64,000 nt of DNA, from positions 40,727,067-40,791,066 of the forward strand of contig JAVIAB010000025.1 in the NCBI GenBank assembly GCA_032433765.1, in the 5' to 3' direction. Shown one piece after another: positions 1-11,066 of the stretch. This DNA is from Megaustenia siamemsis. Taxonomy: Eukaryota > Mollusca > Gastropoda > Stylommatophora > Ariophantidae. The notes beneath the pieces were generated by a model, which saw only the letters and a program-made list of their open reading frames with translations, had not been told where the DNA came from and searched no databases. The position numbers and the translations under genes were made by a program. Every line of letters starts with the position of its first letter. Position 1 is the stretch's first letter.

Positions 1-76
1 AAAGAGAGGTGTGCTACATATCGGAGGATAGCAACTGATAATATGGGAAAATTATTCAGCTAAAATATACTTTAAC

Positions 77-829
77 ATTCTATTATCAATTCTTAATATG
101 CACCATCAAAGCAAGAGGCCGAGTGGAATGGTGCTCCATGGTAGCCAATCTTCGAGGTGGAGCAGGCACTCGATGATGATGATGAATATCAATTATATTA
201 TCAATTCTATTATCAAATATATTATCATTATATTATCAATTCTATTATCAATTCTATTATCAATTCTGTTATCAATTCTATTATCAATTCCATTATCAAT
301 TATATTATCAATTCTATTATCAATTCTATTATCAATTCGATTATTAATTCTATTATCAAATATATTATCAACTCTATTATCAGTTCTATTATCAAGTATA
401 TTATCAATTCTATTACCAATTCTATTATCAATTCTATTATCAATTCTATTATCAATTCGATTATTAATTCTATTATCAATTCTATTATCAATTCTATTAT
501 CAATTCTATTATCAATTCTATTATCAATTCCATTATCAATTCTATTATCAATTTTATTATCAATTATATTATCAATTATATTATCAATTCTATTATCAAT
601 TATATTATCAATTATAATATCAATTCTATTATCAAGTATATTATCAATTCTATTATCAACTATAATATCAATTCTATTATCAAGTATATTATCAATTCTA
701 TTATCAATTATAATATCAATTTTATTATCAAGTATATTATCAATTCTATTATCAATTATAATATCAATTGTATTATCAAGTATATTATCAATTCTATTAT
801 CAATTATAATATCAATTCTATTATCATGT
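77..829. repeat. 12-bp AT-rich minisatellite (unit attctattatca)
   Basis: A 12-bp unit of the form attctattatca repeats about 60 times, broken near its left end by a retrotransposon 3' fragment. From about 610 onward the units are organised into a 48-bp higher-order repeat made of four variant 12-mers. The period is a multiple of three, so both strands stay open for about 250 codons of Ile/Leu/Ser/Asn. That is low-complexity translation, not a gene. Confidence 0.95.
101..184 (+). mobile_element. 3' terminal fragment of a non-LTR retrotransposon with (ATG)n tail
   Basis: About 84 bp match the last codons and 3' end of the retrotransposon read on the minus strand at 25.73-25.81 kb. Shared blocks are the accatcaaagcaagag segment, the gctccatggtagcca segment, and a closing gatgatgatgatga tail. 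It lies inside the 12-bp array: array-type sequence is present both before (77-95) and after it. A possible short target-site duplication, aatat, flanks it. This is an extremely 5'-truncated insertion with no coding capacity. Confidence 0.7.
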
Positions 830-1428
830 ATTATAAAATCTTCTGCACCCTGAGGGTCCCCGTAGACATCGAAGGGATAACGTATTTTACTGTTACTATT
901 TCTGGGACACGATTTATTCTCAAATTTCCGACCAGGTAATGTGTGGCCCCAGGAACTATCTTAACTGCATTTGATTATTACTTGGGTCCACGGGAAAATG
1001 GGGGAATAGTAAACGAGAATTATAGGATTGGAGAATAAAGACCGCGTGTTCAGTGCAGTCGCTGCGAGGTGTTCGTGTCCGAGTTTTAATTTCATCCGCG
1101 GAAAAAAAAAACCTTTAACCCGGCCGAGATTCGAACCCATTTTCTCCTGGTTTAGCGTCTGATAGGACATAGGCTGCCTCAGAGTGTGAGGCCCCTAAGT
1201 TGCAGCTTAGAGTTAGAATGTACCTGAATCTGGGACTGTAAGCTGGGTGATGTAGCCGTGAGACGACAGGACTCTGTCACGGCTCATTATGATGATGTTA
1301 CGGGTTCCATTTTCTTATCTAGGGGAAGTAATCAATTATTGTGACTAGTTCAGACAAATTTACCAGTAGCTGCCCTTGCTGTTTAATAGGAGCTGGTAAA
1401 GAGGATCAATGTGTTTTTTACATTAATG
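830..1428. other. Non-repetitive spacer
   Basis: No open frame with protein-like composition is visible. The only recognisable item is a tRNA-like B-box region near 1120-1150, listed separately. The rest is unassigned. Confidence 0.6.
1085..1200 (-). mobile_element. Candidate tRNA-derived SINE head
   Basis: Read on the minus strand, the segment contains gggttcgaatctc, a near-perfect RNA polymerase III B box (T-arm) with a partly paired T-stem. It is preceded by an anticodon-arm-like stretch. I could not place a clear A box or a terminal acceptor stem, so this is more likely a SINE remnant than a tRNA gene. A poly(T) run follows on the minus strand. Confidence 0.4.
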
Positions 1429-2105
1429 TTGTATATTGTATGTTGGTTGTTGTATGTTGGTTGCATTTTGTATGTGGGTTGTTATATGTTGTATGTTGGT
1501 TGTTATATGTTGGTTGTTATATGTTGTATGCTGTATATTGTATGTTGGTTGTTGTATGTTGGTTGTATTTTGTATGTTGGTAGTTATATGTTGTATGTTG
1601 GTTGTTTATATTTTGGTTGCTGTTGTTGTTTGCTGTACGTTAGTTATTGTCTGTGTTGTTTGTATGTTGCATGTTGGTTGTTGTATGTTGAATATTGGTT
1701 GTTGTATGCTGGTTGTTGTATGTTGGTTGTTGCATGTTGTATGTTGGTTGTTGTATGTTGGTTTCTGGTTGTTGTATTTTGATTGTTTTATGTTGGTTAT
1801 TGAATGCTGTATGTTGGTTGTTGTATTTTAGTTGTTGTATGTTGAATGTTGATTGTTGTATGTTGTATGTTGGTTGTTGTATGTTATATGTTGGTTGTTG
1901 TATGTTGGTTGTTGTATGTTGGTTGCTGGTTGTTGTATGTTGATTGTTGTATGTTGGTTGTTGTATGTTGGTTGTTGTCTGTTGGTTTTGTATGTTGGTT
2001 GTTGTTTCTTGGTTGTTGTATGTTGGTTGTTGTATGTTGTATGGTGGTCGTTGTATGCTGGTTGTTGTATGTTGTTTGTTGTATGTTGTATGCTGTCTGT
2101 TGGTT
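1429..2105. repeat. GT-rich minisatellite (ttgtatgttggttg family)
   Basis: Irregular tandem repeats of about 14 bp built from tgtatgttggttgt, with many shortened units. The plus strand is almost free of C. The open frames across it (Cys/Leu/Val/Met on plus, Gln/Thr/Asn on minus) are by-products of the repeat. Confidence 0.9.
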
Positions 2106-2172
2106 GTCGTTTGGGAGAAGGAAAGAGATTGTGAAGGAGAGGGTTGAAGGAGGCGTGTCCGTGCTTTAAAAC

Positions 2173-2657
2173 TGGTAATGGCGTGGGTTAAAGTGGTAAT
2201 GGCGTGGGTTAAAGTGGTAATGGCGTGGGTTAAAGTGGTAATGGCGTGGGTTAAAGTGGTAATGGCGTGGGTTAAAGTGGTAATGGCGTGGGTTAAAGTG
2301 GTAATGGCGTCGGTTAAAGTGGTAATGGCGTGGGTTAAAGTGGTAATGGCGTCGGTTAAAGTGGTAATGGCGTGGGTTAAAGTGGTAATGGCGTGGTTAA
2401 AGTGGTAATGGCGTCGGTTAAAGTGGTAATGGCGTGGGTTAAAGTGGTAATGGCGTGGGTTAAAGTTGTAATGGCGTGGGTTAAAGTGGTAATGGCGTGG
2501 GTTAAAGTGGTAATGGCGTGGGTTAAAGTGGTAATGGCATGGGTTAAAGTGGTAATGACGTCGGTTAAAGTGGTAATGGCGTGGGTTAAAGTGGTAATGG
2601 CGTCGGTTAAAGTGGTAATGGCGTGGGTTAAAGTGGTAATGGCGTCGGTTAAAGTGG
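2173..2657. repeat. 21-bp tandem array (aatggcgtgggttaaagtggt)
   Basis: About 23 copies of a 21-bp unit, with gtgggt and gtcggt variants interspersed. The period of seven codons gives an artefactual open frame on each strand. One unit (about 2390-2400) lacks a base and shifts the frame. No start context or flanking coding sequence supports a gene. Confidence 0.95.
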
Positions 2658-2719
2658 GCGCAATGTGTTGATGTCTGCGTCTTTGTCAAGTTAAGTCTTG
2701 TTGGAGTGCCGGATAAAGT

Positions 2720-4560
2720 CACAAAGATAAAGTATTGATTAAAGGTTGGTACAAAGATAAAGTAGTTATTAAAGGCTGGTACAAAGATAAAGTAGTGATT
2801 AAAGGTTGGTACAAAGATAAAGTAGTGATTAAAGGCTGGTACAAAGATAAAGTAGTGATTAAAGGTTGGTACAAAGATAAAGTAGTGATTAAAGGCTGGT
2901 ACAAAGAAACAGCAGTGGTTAGACCTAGTGACTGGTAGCCAACCTTCGTTGCGGAGAAGGCACTCGATGATGATGATGACAAAGATAAAGTAGATATTAA
3001 AGGCTGGTACAAAGATAAAGTAGTGATCAAAGGCTGGTACAAAGAAACAGTAGTGGTTAAAGGCTGGTACAAAGATAAAATAGTGGTTGGGCTCAGGTAC
3101 AAGGATAAAATAGTTGTTTGGCTCTGGTACAAAGATAAAATAGTTGTTTGGCTCTGGTACAAAGATAAAATAGTTGTTTGGCTCTGGTACAAAGATAAAA
3201 TAGTTGTTTGGCTCTGGTACAATGATAAACTAGCGGTTGGGCTCTGGTACAATGATAAACTAGCGGTTGGGCTCTGGTATAAAGATAAACTAGCGGTTGG
3301 GCTCTGGTATAAAGATAAACTAGCGGTTGGGCTCTGGTATAAAGATAAACTAGCGGTTGGGCTCTGGTATAAAAAAGATAACTAGCGGTTGGGCTCTGGT
3401 ATAATGATAAACTAGCGGTTGGGCTCTGGTATAAAGATAAACTAGCGGTTGGGCTCTGGTATAAAGATAAACTAGCGGTTGGGCTCTGGTATAAAGATAA
3501 ACTAGCGGTTGGGCTCTGGTATAAAGATAAATTAGCGGTTGGGCTCTGGTATAAAGACAAACTAGCGGTTGGGCTATGGTATAAAGATAATTAGCGGTTG
3601 GGCTATGGTATAAAGATAAACTAGCGGTTGGGCTCTGGTATAAAGATAAACTAGCGGTTGGGCTCTGGTATAAAGATAAACTAGCGGTTGGGCTCTGGTA
3701 TAAAGACAAACTAGCGGTTGGGCTATGGTATAAAGATAAATTAGCGGTTGGGCTATGGTATAAATAAACTAGCGTTGGGCTATGGTATTATGATAATCAG
3801 CGGTTGGGCTATGGTATAAAGATAAACTAGCGGTTGGGCTCTGGTATAAAGATAAACTAGCGGTTGGCTCTGGTATAAAGATAAACTAGCGGTTGGGCTA
3901 TGGTATAAAGATAAATTAGCGGTTGGCTATGGTATAAAGATAAACTAGCGGTTGGGCTATGGTATTAAGATAAATCAGCGGTTGGGCCTTAGTGTAAAGA
4001 TAAATCAGCAGTTGGGCTCTGATATAAAGATGAATCAGCGGTTGGGTTCTGGTATAAAGATAAACCAGCTGTTGGGTACTGGTATTAGATAAACTAGCGG
4101 TTGGGTACTGGTATTAAGATAAATCAGCAGTTGGGTACTGGTATAAAGATAAATCAGCGGTTGGGTTCTGGTATAAAGATAAACCAGCTGTTGGGTACTG
4201 GTATAAAGATAAATCAGCAGTTGGGTACTGGTATAAAGATAAATCAGCAGTTGGGTACTGGTATAAAGATAAATCAGCAGTTGGGTACTGGTATTAAGAT
4301 AAATCAGCAGTTGGGTACTGGTATTAAGATAAACCAGCTGTTGGGTACTGGTATAAAGATAAAACAGCTGTTGGGTACTGGTATTAAGATAAACTAGCGG
4401 TTGGGCTTTGGTATTAAGATAAACTAGCGGTTGGGCTGTGGTATAAAGATAAACTAGCGGTTGGGCTGTGGTATAAAGATTAACCAGCGGTTGGGCTCTG
4501 GTATAAAGTTAAACTAGCGGTTGGGCTGTGGTATAAAGTTGAACCAGTGGTTGTGCGCCG
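2720..4560. repeat. 30-bp tandem array with directional drift in unit sequence
   Basis: About 60 units of about 30 bp run continuously but change along the array. Units at 2720-3080 read gtagtgattaaaggctggta; 3090-3220 units read atagttgtttggctctggta; 3230-3960 units read tagcggttgggctctggta; 4000-4400 units read cagcagttgggtactggta. Neighbouring units resemble each other most, as expected from local unequal exchange. A retrotransposon 3' fragment interrupts it at 2933-2979. Confidence 0.93.
2933..2979 (+). mobile_element. 47-bp retrotransposon 3' end inside the 30-bp array
   Basis: The segment tggtagccaaccttcgttgc continues to a gatgatgatgatga tail and matches the 3' end of the retrotransposon on the minus strand near 25.74-25.78 kb. 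Array units resume immediately after the tail. It is the shortest retrotransposon-derived insert in the window and carries no promoter or coding function. Confidence 0.7.
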
Positions 4561-4614
4561 GTATCAAGATTAGTAGTAGAGGAGGAGACACTAACACCAG
4601 CATCAGAGCTTTTA

Positions 4615-5085
4615 ACAACAAAATGAACAACCAAGATACAGGGAGAGACCAAGAAGTAGATGGATTGAGGGAATTTACGACATAATAAAACAATACAACA
4701 TCAATATGTGCCAAGCCAAGAATTTACGACATAATAAAACCATACAATATCACTATGTACCAAGCTAAGAATTTACGACATAATAAAACTATACAATATC
4801 ACTATGTACCAAGCTAAGAATTTACGACATAATAAAACCATACAATATCACTATGTAGCAAGCCGAATTTACGACATAATAAAACCATACAATATCACTA
4901 TGTAGCAAGCCAAGAATTTACGACATAATAAAACTATACAATATCACTATGTACCAAGCCAAGAATTTACGACATAATAAAACCATACAATATCACTATG
5001 TAGCAAGCCACAGAAAGTGTCCTTGATAGAAAACATATCATTGATTTAAGCAGGATAAAAGAAAGAAAGAAGAAGGAACGAAACA
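4615..5085 (+). mobile_element. Non-LTR retrotransposon ORF C-terminal remnant, split by a tandem array
   Basis: In one plus-strand frame, 4640-4719 reads RYRERPRSRWIEGIYD followed by IIKQYNINMCQAK, the post-RT 'RPRSRW' region of RTE/Jockey-like non-LTR retrotransposons. The next seven repeat units (4671-5011) are copies of the codons for GIYDIIKQYN and the residues after them. Beyond the array the frame can be followed as QATESVLDRKHIIDLSRIKE (about 5003-5065), which plausibly was the original continuation after MCQA. Upstream RT and endonuclease domains are missing. The match is by motif reading only. Confidence 0.65.
4671..5011. repeat. 49-bp tandem array derived from retrotransposon coding sequence
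   Basis: Seven units begin at 4671, 4720, 4769, 4818, 4865, 4914 and 4963 (gaatttacgacataataaaa...). The spacing is 49 bp, with one 47-bp unit. The first unit is contiguous with retrotransposon coding sequence upstream. Because 49 is not a multiple of three, the array destroys the original frame. Confidence 0.9.
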
Positions 5086-5245
5086 AAATTGAGCTAAGAC
5101 ACATTTGTTTGTTTTCACTTTAAAGTGTCATGTTAGCTATAATCTTAGAAATGATTTTTTTTTCAGCATTTATGAATGAATTTTTCTATGACTAGTACAT
5201 ACCACTCATTCTTAAACGTATATTTTATGGTAGTGGTTTCAGTTT
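5012..5245. other. Short spacer between arrays
   Basis: Apart from the retrotransposon tail end near 5012-5085, this is AT-rich sequence with no recognisable feature. Confidence 0.5.
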
Positions 5246-5736
5246 GTGCCTACACACACACTCACACATACACACTCACACACACACACTCACTCACACA
5301 CACACTCACACACACACACTCACACACTCATAAACACATACACTCATACGCTCACACAAACACACTCACACACACATTCACACTCACTCACACTCACACA
5401 CTCACACACATACACACACACTAATACACTCACACTTACACACACTCACATACACACTCATACGCACACACACTCACACATGCACTCATACACACAATCA
5501 CACACTCACACACACACACACACACTTACTCACACACACTCACACTCACACACACACACTCACAAACACACACACACTCTCACACACACACACTGACACA
5601 CATTCACTCACACACACTCATACTCTCACACATACTCTCACAGACTTACACACACACACACTTACTCACACACAGACTCACACACACGCACACTCATACA
5701 CTCACACATACTCTCACAGACACACACACACACATA
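5246..5736. repeat. CA-rich microsatellite (cacacac/cactcac)
   Basis: About 490 bp of interrupted (CA)n with frequent cactcacac and catacac variants on the plus strand. The His/Thr/Ser open frames are artefacts. Confidence 0.95.
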
Positions 5737-5770
5737 CACAAAGTGTACAATTCTCTAGCTAACGTCAATA

Positions 5771-5803
5771 TTTGTGTGTGTGTGTGTGTGTGTTGGTGGT
5801 GTG

Positions 5804-5834
<31 letters not shown>

Positions 5835-5850
5835 TGTGTGTGTGTGTGAG
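5771..5850. repeat. TG microsatellite
   Basis: A (TG)n tract interrupted by ggtggtg. It lies 35 bp from the CA-rich tract with the opposite strand orientation, so the two could pair with each other. Confidence 0.95.
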
Positions 5851-6061
5851 TGAGTGATATTTGAGTTAATGCTGGTAACAAAAGTACTGGCAAATCTGAG
5901 AGTTTCGGGAGATGCCATATTCTATGTGTAAGCACAAAAGGTTTTATTTCTTTACATATAAAAAATACAGCTTGATCTTCTGACTTTGAATGTATACCAG
6001 AAGAAGTATGGTTATGTTATCTTTCTGGACAGATACCACATAGAAAATCAACATAAGTAAA

Positions 6062-6150
6062 AGTCAAGGTCAAGTACGAGACTTGAACCGGCGTCTTAGC
6101 ACGCGAGGATCCACCCATATGTGCTCGGCCGCCTAGCCAGAAGTGTTCGG
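6062..6150 (-). mobile_element. tRNA-derived SINE head
   Basis: On the minus strand the order is a D-arm-like ggctaggcggccgagc, an anticodon-arm-like cgcgtgctaagacg, and a B box ccggttcaagtctcg. The spacing suits a tRNA-derived RNA polymerase III promoter. The downstream body (minus strand, 6062 towards 5940) shows no recognisable tail. There is no acceptor-stem closure, so this is not called a tRNA gene. Confidence 0.55.
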
Positions 6151-6204
6151 AGACTTCTGGATAGTGTCGCTTCAAGCATCGAAACTCACGATACAAGGCG
6201 GCAT

Positions 6205-6392
6205 TCCTCATCTTCCCAAAGTGCTACACTGGTACCCATTTCTGCCCAGCGGCTGGGTCGACCGCGGGGGTATTTTTTTTTCCAACCATGAGTACAGCTC
6301 ACACTGCTTCCAGCGGGAATCGAACACGGGTTGTCCGAACGTCGGTAGCCCAGTCGGGTGGTTTTCCCAACCAGTTTCCTCACGCCCCCCCC
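6205..6392 (-). mobile_element. tRNA-derived SINE with body
   Basis: On the minus strand a canonical B box, gtgttcgattcccgc, follows a tRNA-like 5' part (ggttttcccaaccag on plus). A body then runs to atgggtaccagtgtagcac and a ctttgggaagatg block. A C-homopolymer (about 6384-6398 on plus) abuts the 5' side. It lies next to the SINE head at 6062-6150 in the same orientation, but the two heads differ in sequence. Confidence 0.55.
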
Positions 6393-6399
6393 CCCCCCT

Positions 6400-6725
6400 A
6401 TGAACTAAAATATCAGTGATAAGCAACTGTGACGACCATTGTAAATTGTGTTTATGTTTTCTGTGCCTATTTTGATTTTATTTCTCCCTGCATTTGTTTC
6501 CGCTGAGGAATTATGAACTTGTCTGCCTCATTCACTGTGAGTGTTTGTAGCTTAAGTGAATCTACAACAACTGTACTTTTGTGATATAAATTTGATATGT
6601 AATATCTTCACATTGTTTGTGTGGTGGTGGTATGTCTGTAATTTTGTGGGAAAGTTGTAAGATAGGGTTTGTTTGGAGAATGTGTGGAGAATGTGTGGGA
6701 GAATGTATGGGAGAAGACTCCTACA
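6400..6725. other. Spacer with no recognisable feature
   Basis: AT-rich single-copy-looking DNA between the SINE and the 35-bp array. No open frame or promoter motif stands out. Confidence 0.5.
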
Positions 6726-9700
6726 GAATTCACTTACACATCAGACTCCATACAGATTTCACTTACTGAGACATCATACTCCCTAAAGACTTCACTTACT
6801 GAGACATCAAAGACTTTCTACAGACTTCACTTACTGAGACATCAAAGACTTTCTACAGACTTCACATACTGAGACATAAAAGACTTTCTACAGATTTCTC
6901 TTACTGAGACATCAAAGACTTTCTACAGATTTCACTTACTGAGACATCAAAGACCTTCTACAGATTTCACTTACTGAGACATCAAAGACTTTCTACAGAT
7001 TTCACTTACTGAGACATCAAAGACCTTCTACAGATTTCACTTGCTGAGACATCAAAGACTTCTACAGATTTCACTTACTAAGACATCAAAGACTTTCTAC
7101 AGATTTCACTTGCTGAGACATCAAAGACCTTCTACAGATTTCACTTGCTGAGACATCAAAGACCTTCTACAGATTTCACTTGCTGAGACATCAAAGACCT
7201 TCTACAGATTTCACTTGCTGAGACATCAAAGACCTTCTACAGATTTCACTTGCTGAGACATCAAAGACCTTCTACAGATTTCACTTACTGAGACATCAAA
7301 GACCTTCTACAGATTTCACTTACTGAGACATCAAAGACCTTCTACATATTTCACTTACTGAGACATCAAAGACCTTCTACAGATTTCACTTACTGAGACA
7401 TCAAAGACTTTCTACAGATTTCACTTACTGAGATATCAAAGACCTTCTACAGATTTCACTTACTGAGACATCAAAGACTTTCTACAGACTTCACTTAATG
7501 AGACATCAAAGACTTCACATACTGAGACATCAAAGACTTTCTATAGGCTTCACTTACTGAGACATCAAAGACCTTCTGCAGACTTCACATACTGAGACAT
7601 CAAAGACCTTCTACAGACTTCACTTACTGAGACATTAAAGACTTTCTACAGACTTTACTTACTGAGACATCAAAGACTTTCTACAGACTTCACTTACTGA
7701 GACATTAAAGACTTTCTACAGGCTTCACTTACTGAGACATCAAAGACTTTCTACAGACTTCACTTACTGAAACATCAAAGACTTTCTACAGACTTCACAT
7801 ACTGAGACATCAAAGACTTTCTACAGACTTCACTTACTGAGACATTAAAGACTTTCTACAGACTTCACATACTGAGACATCAAAGACTTTCTACAGACTT
7901 CACTTACTGAGGCATTAAAGACTTTCTACAGACTTTACTTACTGAGACATCAAAGACCTACATACTTCACTTACTGAGACATCAAAGACTTTCTACAGAC
8001 TTCACATACTGAGACATCAAAGACTTTCTACAGACTTCACTTACTGAGACATTAAAGACTTTCTACAGACTTCACTTACTGAGACATCAAAGACTTTCTA
8101 CAGACTTCACATACTGAGACATCAAGACTTTCTACAGACTTCACTTACTGAGACATTAAAGACTTTTTACAGACTTTACTTACTGAGACATCAAAGACTT
8201 TCTACAGACTTCACTTACTGAGACATCAAAGACCTTCAGACTTCACTTACCGAGACATCAAAGACCTTCTACAGACTTCACATACTGAGACATCAAAGAC
8301 TTCACTTACTGAGACATCAATGACTTTCTACAGACTTCACATACTGAGACATCAAAGACCTTCTATAGACTTCACATACTGAGACATCAAAGACCTTCTA
8401 TAGACTTCACATACTGAGACATCAAAGACCTTCTATAGACTTCACATACTGAGACATCAAAGACCTTCTATAGACCTCACATACTGAGACATAAAAGACC
8501 TTCTATAGACTTCACATACTGAGACATCAAAGACATTCTACAGACTTCACATACTGAGACATCAAAGACCTTCTACAGACTTCACATACTGAGACATCAA
8601 TTACTTTCTACAGACTTCACTTACTGAGACATCAATTACTTTCTACAGACTTCACATACTGAGACATCAAAGACTTCACTTACTGAGACATCAAGACCTT
8701 CTACAGACTTCACATACTGAGACATCAAAGACCTTCTACAGACTTCACATACTGAGACATCAATGACTTTCTACAGACTTCACTTACTGAGACATCAAAG
8801 ACCTTCTACAGACTTCACTTACTGAGACATCAAAGACCTTCTACAGACTTCACATACTGAGACATCAAAGACCTTCTACAGACTTCACATACTGAGACAT
8901 CAAAGACCTTCTACAGATTTCACATACTGAGACATCAAAGACCTTCTACAGACTTCACATACTGAGACATCAAAGACCTTCTACAGACTTCACATACTGA
9001 GACATCAAAGACTTTCTACAGACTTCACTTACTGAAACATCAACGACTTTCTACATACTTCACATACTGAGACATCAAAGACTTTCTACAGACTTCACTT
9101 ACTGAGACATCAAAGACCTTCTACAGACTTCACTTACCGAGACATCAAAGACCTTCTACAGACTTCACATACTGAGACATCAAAGACCTTCTACAGACTT
9201 CACTTACTGAGACATCAAAGACCTTCTACAGACTTCACTTACTGAGACATCAAAGACCTTCTACAGACTTCACTTACTGAGACATCAAAGACCTTCTACA
9301 GACTTCACATACTGAGACATCAAAGACCTTCTACAGACTTCACTTACTGAGACATCAAAGACCTTCTACAGACTTCACTTACTGAAACATCAAAGACTTT
9401 CTACAGACTTCACTTACTGAGACATCAAAGACTTCTACATACTTCACATACTGAGACATCAAAGACTTTCTACAGACTTCACTTACTGAGACATCAAAGA
9501 CCTTCTACAGACTTCACTTACCGAGACATCAAAGACCTTCTACAGACTTCACATACTGAGACATCAAAACCTTCTACAGACTTCACTTACTGAGACATCA
9601 AAGACCTTCTACAGACTTCACTTACTGAGACATCAAAGACCTTCTACAGACTTCACATACTGAGACATCAAAGACTTTCTACAGACTTCACTTACTGAAA

Positions 9701-10112
9701 CATCAACGACTTTCTACATACTTCACCTACTGAGACATCAAAGACTTTCTACAGACTTCACTTACTGAGACATCAAAGACTTTCTACAGACTTCACTTAC
9801 TGAAACATCAACGACTTTCTACATACTTCACCTACTGAGACATCAAAGACTTTCTACAGACTTCACTTACTGAAACATCAACGACTTTCTACATACTTCA
9901 CCTACTGAGACATCAAAGACTTTCTACAGACTTCACTTACTGAGACATCAAAGACTTTCTACAGACTTCACTTACTGAGACATCAAAGACTTTCTACAGA
10001 CTTCACTTACTGAGACATCAAAGATTTTCTACAGACTTCACTTACTGAGACATCAAAGACCTACAGACTTCACTTACTGAAACATCAAAGACTTTCTACA
10101 GACTTCACCTAC
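6726..10112. repeat. 35-bp satellite (agacatcaaagactttctac...)
   Basis: About 97 copies of a 35-bp unit: agacatcaaagac(t/c)ttctacag followed by a(c/t)ttcac(t/a)tactg. Variants such as 'atactg' versus 'ttactg', and short units lacking 'tttctacag', occur in runs, showing block duplication. No retrotransposon reading frame explains this unit. It ends at 10112, where unrelated sequence begins. Confidence 0.96.
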
Positions 10113-10344
10113 TTAGAAGTCATAGCAGCATGCCCAAAATAAAGAGGAAAATGGAAACTTGCTGTGGGCAGAGTAACGTCTTTGCTTGATGCAGCAACAC
10201 GATGTTGATGATGCACATTAATATGAAGATCGTTCATATCAGTCAAACATATATCTATATCATGCAATATTACAACTCGTGTTGTATTGTGACTTGTTAA
10301 GTCTATTAAGTGTTTTTTATGGTCTTCTAAATGCCTCTTGTCTC

Positions 10345-10568
10345 TTTATAGTAAAAGCCATTCTAGTCAGTAAAAGCCACTCTAGTAAATAAACCACTCT
10401 AGTATGTAAACGCCACTATTGTAAGTAAAGGACACTCTAGTAAGTAAAAGCCACTCTAGTAAGTAAAACCAATCTAGTAAGTAAAAGCCACTCTAGTAAT
10501 TTAAAAGCCACTCTAGTTAGTAAAAGCCACTCTAGTAAGTAAACCACTGTTGTAAGTGAAAGCCACTT
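10345..10568. repeat. 19-20 bp tandem array (agtaaaagccactctagta)
   Basis: About eleven irregular copies of taagtaaaagccactctag, with single-base slips giving 18-20 bp units. They end just before the foldback element. Confidence 0.88.
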
Positions 10569-10599
10569 TAGACGACTGAAGAGAACATCAACTTGGCAA

Positions 10600-11066
10600 T
10601 ATAAAAAAAAAAAGAAGAAAAAAGTGGTTTGGTGACAGCTTTAACGTAAAAAAAAAGTAAAGTACCCCCGTCACGCCAAGTGGCGTATAGAGAATATGGT
10701 TTTAGTGACCATAATTTTTACAGACCTTTAGCACATGATTGTTGGGGTAATGTGGTCGGTATTACGCCCGTGCCGCTTCATTTTCCCAGAAAAAAATCCG
10801 GTAACAAAAGTCGACGTTTCGTCGGCCAAATAGGCCTTCTACTGGAACAACAAACAAAAACAAACACCCCAAAAAAATATAAAAGGATATGTAAACAAAT
10901 AGAACTACATTTTTGTGTTGTTGTTTATTGTTGTTTATCGACTTTTGTTTTGTCCATTACCACGTAAAGCTGTCACCATACCACTTTTTTCTTCTTCATT
11001 TTAAAAAATTTTTTTTTATATTTTCATTATCATCAGCTTTACCGCGGCTTCGCATCTCTACGTTTC
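10600..11066. mobile_element. Foldback (Penelope-like, non-autonomous) element, split by a SINE
   Basis: Terminal inverted segments match: agtggtttggtgacagcttt (about 10618-10637) against the reverse complement of aaagctgtcaccataccact (about 10969-10988). Inside is gtcgacgtttcgtcggcc followed by aaataggccttctactgga, a divergent form of the conserved hairpin core in the elements at 28.6 and 50.4 kb. The right end holds atcagctttaccgcggcttcgcat, the reverse of the shared 'gcgaagctgcagtaaagctga' tail of those elements. A SINE fragment occupies 10650-10797. No protein is encoded. Penelope-like assignment is inference. Confidence 0.5.
10650..10797 (-). mobile_element. 3' part of a tRNA-derived SINE nested in the foldback element
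   Basis: The segment agtacccccgtcacgccaag through ttttcccagaaaaaaatccg matches the body of the SINE at 30.57-30.71 kb almost base for base. The tail (agtaaagta on plus) is short here, whereas the 30.5-kb copy has about 18 tail units. The tRNA-like 5' head is missing, so this is a truncated copy. Confidence 0.75.

Noticed and set aside
98..939. Possible Ile/Leu-rich membrane protein
   Set aside because: Translation of the 12-bp microsatellite; two frames and the opposite strand are equally open.
6725..10112. Retrotransposon coding origin for the 35-bp unit
   Set aside because: I read all frames and found no match to the post-RT motifs that explain the 26-, 38-, 49- and 84-bp units.
10680..10967. 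Small protein-coding gene
   Set aside because: The open frame crosses a SINE body and a foldback arm, both found elsewhere in the window.
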